64,000 bases of DNA from positions 24,009,377 through 24,073,376 of the forward strand of contig CM060080.1 in the NCBI GenBank assembly GCA_030533445.1, read 5' to 3'. The translations under genes were made by a program, and so were the position numbers. Origin of the DNA: Cyprinodon diabolis. Its lineage: Eukaryota > Chordata > Actinopteri > Cyprinodontiformes > Cyprinodontidae. Shown here piece by piece: positions 36,607 to 47,479 of this stretch. The first letter of the stretch is position 1. Each line of letters opens with the position of its first letter. Under the pieces are notes generated by a model that saw only the letters and a list, made by a program, of their open reading frames with translations, ran no database searches and was not told where the DNA came from.

Positions 36607-39600
36607 GCATTCCCACTTTGCTGTTTCTCCAAAACAGCTTTTTCTAGTTGTTGTTCACTTTTTATTTTTCAGACTCTAACTAGTCCCGCAGTTTTCAACC
36701 GATTTCAACAATTTTGGTATCAAAACGTTCAGCTTGTTCAGAAGAATTATGCTATGTCTTTTGGTAAAGATATTTTTTGTAGTTTTCGCGATATTCAGCT
36801 TTTTCTGTGTTTTTTTTGTCCCATTGAAATGCATGTAGAATTCTTAGATTTCAGCAAAATTCAGCTAAAACTTAATCATCTTTTACCTTCAACTACTTCA
36901 GCATACTTTCAGCTAGAAACACCATTCAACTTTTAAAATGTTTCCGTATCTTTCTGCTATTACTGTTTAACTCAGCTTTTTGCTAACCTTTACAGTTTTG
37001 CATCAGTGAAGCTTCAAACTTTAAAAGAAAATTTAAAGATTTTCAGATTTATAATGGAAGTCTATGGACGGAATTCTTTAACTGCTAGAGTGCGTGCTCT
37101 AACTTTTGAGCTGTTCTGGTTTTTCCGAACAAATTGTTCTCACTCACTCATTTTTCACTCAGTTGAAATAAATTATACATCAAAACGTAGGGATTTTTGT
37201 CAGGATTCAGGAAATGTAACCCTCATTTGTGTGGGATTTACAGTTTTCCGACAGTTTGGCCCAGACCGCAAATAAGTCCACACTTCCCCAATAAAAATCC
37301 AATGAGAGAGTTTCCAAAAATCACAGAAAAAATCCAAAACTTTACATATTTTCGTATCGCTCCCATTTCTAAACTGTTTGACGTACAAACATGAAACTTG
37401 GTATAGAACATCTTCAGACCCTTCTAGCACTCACATTGAAGAATTTATTTCAATATCATATATGGTTTAGTTGTTTAGCTGACTTGTTCGGGCATAGAAA
37501 AACGTTGATTCTGCGAAAAATCCTCATACTCAGAAAAAACACATTTTTACATCGTCACCGTGGCAAAATAGTTTTTAGTAGAAATATGAAAGTTTGCATA
37601 GTTGAAGCCGAAGGATGGCTGACGCCCACGGTGAAATAATTTTTTGAATACCTTTTACGGTTTTGGCTCACCGCTTGTTTGTTCGGAGGGGAAGTTTTGC
37701 TTTTGAAAGTTCTGCTCTACCATTGAGCTGCATGTTATTTAATAAGACCAGCAGGAGTGACAAACCTCTATAGTTCTCCTTCCCATTAGCTGTCGCTTAG
37801 ACTGAAAGAATGTTTTAGATACCATTTACGGTTTGTCTTCAGCACTCGTTTGTTCTGAGCTGATTTTCCTATTCTAAAAAGCCTGAGAGGAACGGAACGA
37901 AAGTGAAGCGCGTTTCTCTCTTTCACTGACAGGCTCGTTAAGCGTTGTCAAGGTAACCAAGCTTCAAAGGGATTTTACCTCTGCCACTTTAAACAGCACA
38001 TTTTAATCTAATGGAGGGAGACAACACTGATTTAACATTTGGAAATGGATACAATATGACTACTGGCCATGACCCTTCCCTTCACACGCAACCCTGATAG
38101 ACTTTCAGAATAAGACTCCGGGGACCCTTCAAAATAAAAGCCCCTACATTAAACTCATATTTTTTTTCCAGCATATGGCTCAACATTATGACCCAAACTC
38201 AACCACTTTTTTTAAAAAATGAGACTCTAGGGGTTTTTTCAAAACACACCCCACAGCAAATTTCAAAATAAAAGCCTCCCATTGCCACTTCATTTACTGC
38301 CCAAATAACAGGGGAAAAGAGTGATTTAATGATTGGAAAGTCATCAAGTATCACTGCTGGGTCTGACCCTTTTATCAACACACAACCTTGCTAGACTTTC
38401 AAAATAAGACTCCAGTGACCCTACACAATAAAAGCCTCTATATTATACTCGCGTATTAATTGATGCAAATGGCTCAGCATTATGACCCAAACTCTACCAC
38501 CTTGTTTCTATTAGACTCTAGGGACCTTTTCAAAACATACCCCGGAGCGAATTTCACAATAAAGGTCTCCCATTTACGCTCTAATATAGCATCTATTCAC
38601 CCAATAACATGGAAAACCAGTGATTTCATATTTAGAAATGGATTCTATATCACTGCTGGACATGACCCTTCCCTTGACACACATCCATGATAGACTTTCG
38701 AAATAAGACTAAAGGGACTCTACAAAATGAAAGCCTCTTCCTTGCTCACACTCATTCATTGTGCCGTATGGCTCGTAGCTATGAGCCAAACTCAATTTCT
38801 TCAAATTACACTACCAAGGCCTGTTGACCACACACCTCGGTGCATATTTCTTAATAAGGCTCTAAGATTTACACTCTAACAAAGCATCTACTAACCTCGT
38901 AACATGCAGCCTAAGCCTGCCAACGGTGCTTTCATCACCACAGCGGCTCATAACATGCAAGTTAGTTTTTTTTTTGATAAATTCAGCTCCTTAAGTAGTA
39001 TTAGCTCTTTTTCTGTAAGCTTCTCTCTCTGTCCTTCCTCTGCTTCTAATGGTTGGTCTAGCACATAGGTTTGTAAATTTTCAATCCTCTAAGGATGACA
39101 CTGTTTTCTTTATGCTGATCAACCGACACATTTTAAATCATTTCAAATTGTTTTGCCAAGTCTTGACATTTCCACATATGATTTCAAAATTTTGATGCTT
39201 ATTCAATACCATCTTCCTCAACATTTTACTTCCCATCCTTAAGCTACTCATTTTTTCTTCAACCAGATAAGATTCAAGTTTTTCTTTGTAATTTCTTTTC
39301 TGATTTAGCTAATTTAATACTTTTCAGCCTATGCTGTGAGCTTTGGCTTCATTCTGCTCTCTTTCTGGACAGGAATTAAGCTTTTCTGTTTGCTGCTAAT
39401 TCATAACATGCCTGACATGTTTCTGGGCAGTAGGTGGCCACCCTTGAAAATTTCTTTATAGATTTTTCTAGAAACTTGGGAGACATTATATTAAGACCCT
39501 TCTAGCACCCACGTTCAAGACATTTTTTGATATCATGTATGGTTTGGCTGTGCAGCTTTTAAGATGAGTTTGTTTCTGCTATTTTACTGCCAAATGATTC

Positions 39601-39717
39601 TACCCTACAAAATCTTCAGATGATTCAATCGTTTTCTGCAGTTTAAAGTTTCTGATGAGTTCCTATCACATTTTCATATGTTCTTCAGGTAATTTCAGCT
39701 TTTTTCATTAAGCAAAA
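36607..39717. repeat. Second copy of the 3.1-kb tandem duplication
   Basis: The same landmarks occur in the same order as in the first copy. The unit ends where GCATTCCCACTT appears a third time at 39718, followed by GCTGTTTCTCCGAAACAGC, itself an inverted repeat. There are fewer ~300-bp monomers here than in copy one. Confidence 0.85.
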
Positions 39718-40024
39718 GCATTCCCACTTGCTGTTTCTCCGAAACAGCTTTTTCTAGTTATAGCTAGAGTCACCATTTTTGGTCAGTTTGTAGACTGAAA
39801 TCTCTGGACCCACACAATGTCTTCGGAATTACGGTAAGATTAATACTTTTCCTTAAAAACCCTCCAGACCGACCTAAAGTCGATGAAAATCAGAGCCGTT
39901 TTTCATTGGTTTTGGAGCAGAAGAGGGGAGAAAAACGAACAAGAAAACAAACAAGACTGTGTCTTCAACTCGTCATAAATATTTTTCTGAATGACACACA
40001 TACACCAAAGTTGGCATAGTTGGA

Positions 40025-40800
40025 GTCGAAGGATGGCTGACGCTCACGGTGAAAATTTTTTTTTTAATAACTCATACAGTTTTTGCTCAGCAGTCGTTTG
40101 TTCGGAGGACATTTTAAGCACCTGAAAGCTGGGTGAGAGTGACCTACTGCAGCTAGCTCAATTAAAAGCTCAGGTGTGACGAAACGTTTTTTCTTTTTCT
40201 TTCTCTTCCCATTCAGGTTGTAGATGACCTACAGCCATGAAAGTTACTCCAATTGAAGACAAGATATAGCTGTAGCTTAGATAAAAATAATTTTTCAGAT
40301 ACCTTTTACGGTTTTTACTCAGCAGTCGTTTGTTCGGAGGGGTGCTTTAGCAGCTAAAAGGTGAGAGAGAGTGTGTTGCTGCAGTTAAAACAAAGGGAGG
40401 AGCAGGTGGGACTTACATTTTGTTTGTGCTTCGTTTTGGGTTGTGAAAGACCTACAGACATGAAAGTTATCCCAGTCTGAGACAAAGGATAGATGTTGCT
40501 TTCACTGAAAGAATTTTTCAGATACCTTTTACTGTTTTTACTCAGCAGTTGTATGTTCGGAGGGGTGCTTTAGCAGCTACAGTAAAAGGTGAGTGAGAGT
40601 GAGGTGCTGCAGTTAAAACAAAGGGAGGAGCAGGTGGGACCAACCATTTTGTTTGTACTTCGTTTTGAGTTGTGAAAGACCTACAGACATGAAAGTTCCC
40701 CCAGTCTGAGACAAAGGATTGCTGTTGCTTAGACTGAAAGAATTTTTTAGATTCCATTTACGGTTTTCCTTCAGCGCTCCTTTGTTCGGAGCAGACTTCC
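40025..40800. repeat. ~235-bp tandem repeats in the right part of the element
   Basis: Three to four copies share CAGCAGTCGTTTGTTCGGAGG, TTTTACGGTTTTT and GACCTACAGACATGAAAGTT. The GTTTGTTCGGAG motif also occurs in each 3.1-kb copy. Confidence 0.75.
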
Positions 40801-41404
40801 CATACAAAAAGCCTGAGAAGAAGAAGCCAATAGTGAGTGCAGCTGTGGTCTGTGTCAGTGAGAGGCTCGTTAAGCGTTGTCAAGGAAGCTTCAAACAGAT
40901 TTTACCTCTGCTGTTTTAAACAGCACATATTAATCTAATGGAGGGTGAAAGCACTGATTTAACATTGGGAAATGGATACTATATGACTGCTGTCCATGAC
41001 ACTTCCCTTGCCACTCAGCACTGATAGACTTTCAAAATAAGACTCCAGGGACCCTACAAAATAAAAGCCTCTATATTTTTTACATATATTTATTGCCCTA
41101 TATGGCTCAACATTATGACCCAAACTCAACCCCATTTTAGAGAATAGACTCTAGGAGATTGTTTAAAACACACCCTATGGCAAATTTCAAAATAAAAGCC
41201 TCCCATTTCCGCTTTATCTACTGCCCTAATAACATGGAAAAAGAGTGATTTAACGATTGGAAAGTCATCAACTATCATTAATGGGTCTGAACATTTTCTC
41301 TAAACACAACTCTGTTGGACTTTCAAAATAAGACTCAAGGGACTCTACAGAATAAAAGCCTCTTCCTTATACACACTCATACATTCTGGCATATTGCTCA
41401 TAGC

Positions 41405-41625
41405 CATTTTTAATTTCATCACTGCAATGACTCTTAGCAGGCGGGCTGAGCCCGCCAATGGTGATTACATCACTGCAATGGCTCTTAGAAGGCGGGCGAA
41501 GCCCGCCAATGGTGATTTCATCACTGCAGGGGCTCTTAGCAGGCGGGCAGAGCCCGCCATTGGTGATTTTTTTCATCGCTGCAAGGGCTCCTAGCAGGCG
41601 GGCGGAGCCCGCCAACTGAGCTTTA
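41405..41625. repeat. Four ~50-bp repeats, each with a perfect 7-bp-stem GC hairpin
   Basis: Each unit (ATCACTGCAATGGCTCTTAG type) carries GGCGGGC-NNA-GCCCGCC. The stems are identical and the loops are TGA, GAA, AGA and GGA in order. The array lies about 230 bp from the right terminus of the 8.85-kb element. Confidence 0.9.
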
Positions 41626-41867
41626 CCCACTGCGGTTCAATATGGACAACCAATATTACCCTTGTGCATCATACGCTGTGCACGTCTATTTCCCATATTT
41701 CAGCACAAGTGGCACACAGCTCTCTTTGCCCATGAACTTGCCCTCTTTCCTTCCCTCAGCAGCCCTCAAAGGCGTAAGCAGTCGGTCTGGGGAGCCCCGA
41801 CGTCACTTGCCAGCACCGTATTGGCCCGGTTCCCCAGACGGGCAGTAGGTGGCCCCCCTCAAAATTT

Positions 41868-42288
41868 CTTTAGAAATTTTCTAGTTCTAATTAGTACTGA
41901 CTTTTGCACTTTATATAATTTTCTCCCTTTCTTATCTTCATTCCACCTTTTTTGCCATTCTTTTATTTCTTTCATTTTAATACATGATTTCCCTTCTCCT
42001 TTCCCGAAAGGAATTATCATCTTCATTGTCATTTCTAAAGCCCTTTTTGCTAATTTATCAGCTTTTTCATTTCCTTTAACCACTTCGTGAGCTGGAACCC
42101 AGCAGAACCAGACATTAATGCCACCTCTATATAATCTAAATAAACTATGCATAATTTCTAATACTAACTCTTTCCTATTATTTCCTTCTCCCTGGATACT
42201 TTCTAACACTGCTTTAGAGTCTGTACATATCACCACCCTGTCTGGTCGAACCTCCTCTACCCACTGTAAGCTTAATATAACTGCCATC
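41868..42288 (-). mobile_element. 5' portion of the split LINE: RNase H domain (truncated)
   Basis: The minus strand encodes VVICTDSKAVLESIQ and WVPAHEVVKGNEKADKLAKR, the catalytic Asp-Ser and HxxxxGNExAD motifs of a LINE RNase H. It ends GRKLYKVQKSV just before the 8.85-kb insertion and continues in the fragment at 32573-33004. A frameshift near the junction shows decay. The 5' truncation is at the target duplication. Confidence 0.85.
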
Positions 42289-42301
42289 CCATATTGGAAA
42301 T
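42289..42301. repeat. LINE target-site duplication, right copy
   Basis: This is the exact 13-bp partner of the copy at 32560-32572. It marks the 5'-truncation point of the LINE. Confidence 0.85.
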
Positions 42302-42642
42302 GCTGACCGCTCTTGCCTATAGGCGCTGGCGAGAGAAATGGCCAAAAAAAATGTGTTATGTCACATGGTATGTCTGTCACGTGGTATGTCCTTTTTATTT
42401 TTAAATCTTTATTAAATTTTCAGATGTTAAAATAACATTAGTAACAAACAGTCTAAAATAAACAACAATAAGGAATTATTATGAAGATGTATTTATCTAT
42501 CCTCAAACCCTATGAAAAACAAATTGTCATACACGCACACTTATCCCTATAGTGGTGTCGTTAGGGCTGGTGCAGTGGATTCTGGACAGATTCCCAGTCC
42601 ATCGCAGATTAAGAAAAAATCTATCCATCAAATTTCTGACCC

Positions 42643-42695
42643 GCTTAATCCCTCATGGGGTCGCGGGGGCTGCTCGTGCCTATCTCCAGCGTTGA
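42643..42695. repeat. Dispersed fish repeat fragment (GGGTCGCGGGG type)
   Basis: CCCGCTTAATCCCTCATGGG then GTCGCGGGGGCTG and GCCTATCTCCAGC form a short motif commonly seen in teleost interspersed repeats. Element boundaries cannot be seen. Confidence 0.45.
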
Positions 42696-42795
42696 TTAAG
42701 AAAAGCAATATAACCAAATACTTGCTGGTGCGGAAGTTCAAATAATAATATATCAGTAGACCCCGCATTGGCTGTCGACGCGCAGGAATTACGGC

Positions 42796-42808
42796 CGCCA
42801 TATTGGGG
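42796..42808 (+). promoter_or_regulatory. YY1-like motif GCCGCCATATTGG
   Basis: It matches the long YY1 consensus GCCGCCATNTTG. The CCATATT core also occurs at the cep170b promoter edge (32560) and, inverted, at 43001-43008. Confidence 0.4.
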
Positions 42809-42991
42809 CGGTCGACCTGCTACTCAAACATGCTGATTCAAGCTGAAAACACTAATGATGCCTCAGCACTGTGCGGCGTATTTTTGTTTAAATTTACAGA
42901 ATATTTACGTCAGGGCTCGAGGGATAACTTTTCACAATTAAGTTGAAAACATATCTTTACATATATCTTTATATATTCCCTGCCCTGTTAC

Positions 42992-43045
42992 GTCAGCATT
43001 TCCAATATGGCTGTCCTTAATGTGGCCGAAGGCTGCAGCGGGATG
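42992..43045. repeat. Right arm of the inverted repeat near the cep170b promoter
   Basis: GTCAGCATTTCCAATATGGC then TGTCCTTAATG and GGCTGCAGCGGGATG form the reverse complement of the promoter-edge segment at 32497-32572 plus 42302-42307, with a 28-bp difference. Confidence 0.75.
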
Positions 43046-43744
43046 TACTTGTAATTACGAGCGCACCAACGTAGGTAGCCACGCCCCCTGTGGGAAGACT
43101 AGTTAAATGCCAGATTTTTGTTCACTGGAAAAACAGTTTTTTTATAACAATATTTTAACCACTTGACAGGAATAATAAAAATAACAAATAAAAAAAACGG
43201 CCACATGTCATCAGAGTGATACATCTAAAATTGAATATGGAAAAAGTGTCTTACAATTTCTTTTTTTGTGTGGTTTCCCATGTATTTGGACCTAAAAAAA
43301 AAAAAAAAACACATTACAGTTTTAATTTTTTTTTTAAATATATTTTTAAATTTTATTTTATAGCATCTCCACTGTTATGGAGGACTAATCCTCCCATAAT
43401 GAAAAATAAATACAGAAATAAATAAATGGTCCAAAAATAAACAAGCATACAATTAATTGCCCCCAATAAACAAGTAAATGTAGATAGAAATTAAAATTTA
43501 CAGTGAGACATAAATGTATGCATCTCTTTTAATTAGCTTCTTTCTTTTTTTGGCCTTTGTAAAAATTACCTTATTTATTTATTGCACGTTATAATCTTCA
43601 ACTTTATTTATTTATTACTTATTTCTTTAAGTATTTATTTATGTGCATGTTATACTATTTTTGTCTGTAGAGGACAACAGGACGATTTGCATGGGGAAAT
43701 AGAACAAGCTTAAGAAATAAAAAAAAATGCCTTGAAAGTAATAT

Positions 43745-44011
43745 TTACCTAATATAAATATTATCTAGATAAGATAAAAATATTTTGGTTATGCAGAGGA
43801 ACATCTTGCATTTGGAGCACCTCATGCATGTCTTGCAATTGCAGCCCTTATTCCTGCATCTTTCCGCATGTTTTATGTCCATCATCTCTGGCACGTGCCT
43901 GGCTCCTAGTCTGCGTACAGATGGCTCTGTTTGTGGAATCCTTGTTTTGGTGAGTGGATAAAACTCTTCTTCACTGTCTTTACTGCTGTCATCAAATGCT
44001 GGACTGTCCAT
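43745..44011 (-). pseudogene. Cys-rich fragment, possibly the end of a piggyBac-like transposase
   Basis: The minus-strand frame contains SSKDSEEEFYPLTKTR and then CRNKGCNCKTCMRCSKCKMF followed by LC. The Cys spacing resembles the C-terminal zinc-ribbon of piggyBac transposases, and the acidic part resembles their N-terminus. No catalytic domain lies between them, which would suit an internally deleted copy. No terminal repeats were found. Confidence 0.35.
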
Positions 44012-44274
44012 CAGCTCTTCAGCCAGGTGCAGTTTGTTGTCCAGATACTGCTCTGTGTTTTTAGCTGGTTCATTCAGCGCTGTACTGTCAGACTTGTACT
44101 GGATTCAAGCATTTGAGATGCTTTGATCATTAGAATAAAACAATTAATGAGTCCTGAAGTCACAGTTACGACATTCAGTCATGATTCTAAGACATAAAGT
44201 CATAATGATAAGATTAAAAACAAAAATTTCAACTGTTAAAATCATAGCATTGAAATTCAAAATAATATTTCAGA

Positions 44275-44650
44275 GTTAATTCAATTCAGTTTATTTCTAT
44301 AGCGCCAATTCACAACATATGTCATCTCAAGGCACTTTACAGTTCAACCAGATCATACAGTCAAATTGATTAAAAGTTTTCTCTCTAAGGAAAACCAGTT
44401 GATTGCATCGACTCAATGACTCAGATGCAATCCCTCAAACTAAACATGCTTGTAGCGACAGTGGAGAGGAAAAACTCCCTTTTAACAGGAAGAAACCTCC
44501 AGCAGAACCAGGCTCAGTGTGAGCGGCCATCTGCCGAGGCCGACTGGGGTTCAAGGAGACAGAAGCAGAGATACAAAAAGCAGCTTTAAAAGGCGGCCCG
44601 TCCAGGAAACACGCAGCCAGGCAGACGAGCTCCGAGCCAAATCCCATGTC
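44275..44650 (-). repeat. Dispersed teleost repeat, inverted copy of the 17.1-kb family
   Basis: It starts TTCAATTCAGTTTATTTCTA then TAGCGCCAATTCACAACA, the reverse complement of the tails at 17.7 and 52.6 kb. It continues with AGGAAAAACTCCCTTTTAAC and GAACCAGGCTCAGTGTGAG, also mirrored at about 17280-17330. Confidence 0.75.
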
Positions 44651-45376
44651 AGAGAATAAAGAAGTTAAAATAGGTGGGTTTAAACTCATAGTTATAAAAA
44701 ATCAAAGCTTTATTTCAGGGATTTCACCCTTTAATAATTTAATGTAGTTATTAAATTGGAATTCAAATGTATAATTTGACTTTTTAAGGTCATCATTTGA
44801 AAAGTAATAGTCAAATGATTCAAAGTTATATTGATGAACTACAACAAAAAGTGGCATAAGTGGGTTTATATATAGATATTCACCAGTTTTAGTGAATTTA
44901 GGGAAATCTTAAGAGACCATTAATAATGTTTTACTTTGGCATCATCTATTTTGAATAAATTTGTCTAATTAAAAAAAGTAAACCTGTCTATATCACAATT
45001 ATTTGCAGTAACTGTGTGCAATGAAACATATAGAAAATACAACAAAATATTGAAATTCCATTTAATCAGGGCGTTTCCACTATAGACAATCTATGCATCC
45101 ATCAAAGACACATTGCTTTGTGTAATCTAAATTATTTTTAAAGCATGTGAAATATTTAATATTTTTTATAAACGTTCCATTATTTCGTGACACTTTTACT
45201 TTGTCAAATGATTATACTTTTAATCTGGTAAGTTGAATAATTTTATAGATATAAAATTATATATTTGCCTATACTTAACACATTACTTCTTAAAAAATAT
45301 TTTTTCTTATATCTTATTGGTGAAATTAGAACATAATCTGTTGTTCTTAGATCTCTTTTCTGGAAAAGCTGATTAG

Positions 45377-45392
45377 CCGCTAGATGGCGCTA
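45377..45392 (+). promoter_or_regulatory. Strong CTCF-like site
   Basis: CCGCTAGATGGCGCTA fits the CTCF core CCRSYAGRKGGCRSYR at all 16 positions as written. It lies in the gap between the 3' end of akt1 and the cep170b promoter. Binding is inferred from motif only. Confidence 0.5.
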
Positions 45393-45974
45393 TCTACCCA
45401 ATAAAGGATTATGTGGGAAATTGAGGCGCCAGCTATAACCAGCATATACTTTGTTTTATTTGATCCATCAATTATAAATTACTGCAAACTTTATTAAGTT
45501 TTGTTCTGTAAAGCTTAATACCGACACCAGTCCTCCTTATGTGCAAAAAAACTGTTATTCGGAACTGCACACATTTATTTTGTAATGCTTTAACTTAAAA
45601 ATCTCTGACCAAGAAAATAAAATCTACTCTTTCACAAAAAAGAGTCTTATAACACATTAAGTGGCACCTTTCCTTTGAAGTGCATATTTTCAGTTTAAGC
45701 CCTTTTAGCTTTGCTATTAAGAGCACTACTTAGGATCAAGAAGCAGCAGCCAAACTGCTGACATGTCCATGAAAGTAATTGAACCAGCTTCTTCTCTACA
45801 GCTGATGGTGCAGCTTCACTGCTGCAATATCAAGAATTTAATTGTGAAACTGTCATTTACAAAAAGAAGAATTTAACACAAGAACACTGGCTTGGATATA
45901 ATTATTGTAATGCTATATGTTGGCATAGTCATTGTTGTAATGCAACTTTTTAGCTGCTAATATTAAACATATAA

Positions 45975-46196
45975 TAAATTTTTTTAACTTTATTTATCAC
46001 ACTGCATAAATTAACTCTCTGCATTTAACCCATCCCCTTGGGGAGTAGTGGGCTGCCACTGTGCAGCGCCCGGGGAGCAGTGTGGGGTTAAGAGTTATGC
46101 TGTGGAACTCAGAGTGGAGGCTGTGGGGATCGAACCGGGTAATTACAACCTTCTCAGAGCAAAAACATGGTGCTCTAACCATTAGACCAACTCTCC
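45975..46196 (-). repeat. tRNA-headed SINE
   Basis: On the minus strand it starts GGAGAGTTGGTCTAATGGTT (A box TGGTCTAATGG) and has B box GGTTCGATCCC about 55 bp later. It then runs into a fish-SINE body (CCCCGGGCGCTGCACA, GGATGGGTTAAATGCAGAG) and an A-rich end. The head would resemble a tRNA but no complete cloverleaf follows. Confidence 0.75.
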
Positions 46197-47479
46197 TTAC
46201 AATAATACATAAAACATTAAAGAATCCACATGTGCTTCACAGGAAAATAACAAGAACAGAACATGTAAGATTGTTAAAACTCTTTTGAAAATGGGGTTAA
46301 GTAAACATAGCTGATAAAAAAAAATATACACACAACAATTAGAAATATAAGCAACTCTGGTCACATTAGAGTTAAGATGTCTAAAGAAGAGACTGCTGAC
46401 TAAAAAGAAACTCTGATTTTTAAAAGATTCAGTACAAACTTTGAAACTGACTGAGGAAGAAATCCTACCAACTAGAATGCTGGATCATAATTAATGGTAT
46501 AGCAAACTAATTTCTATGTGACCAATGCAAACTGACTGGATAATTGCGAAGAGGAATGATAGTGGTATATAAAATTCTTTTTAGCCATCCGTTTTTTTTT
46601 TGTTTTACAATGACAAAAAAAGGGGGGTAAGGTTTCTTAGAAAGGTCTAATCTTATAATACAGTCTGTGCATGCTTTTTCTGTCACTTGGCATGAGCTTA
46701 AGCAGACAGGAACAGTGCTGCAACTTGGAAGAGGACGCTGTATGTGTTTCTACAACTTGGACAATGATCTGTTAACAGGAGATTTTATTCAGATATAAGA
46801 ATTCTTCAAAATTTTTTGGTTATAATAAATGATTTCTTACACTACTTCTCCAGTCTTTGATAATCACCCGATAACAGAGATTGAAGATCTCCAGCTGAGA
46901 GCCTCTGATGGACGAGGTGGAACTGTAGGTTCTTGACACTGAAATTATGAATATGAAATATGTTAGACTTATTCTACTTTAGTGCAGGGTTCTCACCGGT
47001 TGTTTGTTTTTTCCTGCTCCATGCACAACTCCCATGTCTCCCTCCCTCTTCTATTCTTTTTAAATTAAGCCTATTTCTTTTTCTTTTGCTCTATAATTTA
47101 ATTCTATTGAATATCTCCTTGCATAATGTCAGATTGAGCAATGTAAGGATACACTGATCCACCTGCATTAAAGAGGGGAGGGGGCGCAACAGTGATGGTC
47201 CTTTTTATGGAGCATTTCAGGGCAATAATAGAATGACCATGACCGGATCGGCTGATTCGGTTTTACAGGAAATCATTCCGAACCTTAACATGGAAACTGC
47301 AGCCCTGCAAGGGCGGTGCTAGGAAAAAAAATTCCGGTGGGGCCAAGGTGGAGCCACTGTTTTTCCATGGGGGCACAGATAGAAGAATGAAAAAAAGGAC
47401 AATCAGTTTTTAACAACCCCTGTGTTCAAAGCTGGTGCTACCTGTCTGCTAGTTAGCCTTACTAGACACATGCATCACC

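Larger units (their letters stand above)
33005..41858. mobile_element. 8.85-kb non-coding element of unknown family inserted into the LINE
   Basis: It starts GGGGGGCCAC and ends with the exact inverse GTGGCCCCCC. It interrupts the LINE ORF and is flanked by tcaatattt (32996-33004) and tcaaaattt (41859-41867), a 9-bp target duplication with one mismatch. The inverted similarity continues as CCACCTACT once an 18-bp hairpin-bearing insert at the left end is ignored. The interior contains no reading frame longer than about 130 codons and no transposase or polymerase motif. It consists of a 3.1-kb tandem duplication, ~300-bp monomers, ~235-bp repeats and a hairpin array. I do not recognise the family. 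Confidence 0.8.
42302..43050. other. Former promoter-flanking sequence of cep170b, with repeat fragments
   Basis: Without the LINE, this stretch would lie directly upstream of the cep170b promoter. It contains a CCGCTTAATCCCTCATGGGG / GTCGCGGGGGCTGCT fish repeat motif (about 42643-42695), a GTCGAC-bounded GGCCGCCATATTGG segment (about 42768-42815) and the inverted arm at its end. No open reading frame of note is present. Confidence 0.5.

Noticed and set aside
33858..37639. Paired reading frames of 65-130 codons in the 8.85-kb element
   Set aside because: They recur only because the 3.1-kb unit is duplicated. The copies accumulate frame-breaking changes and show no protein motif.
46125..46195. 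A genuine tRNA gene on the minus strand
   Set aside because: The A and B boxes are present, but the 3' acceptor arm does not close and the sequence runs into a SINE body.
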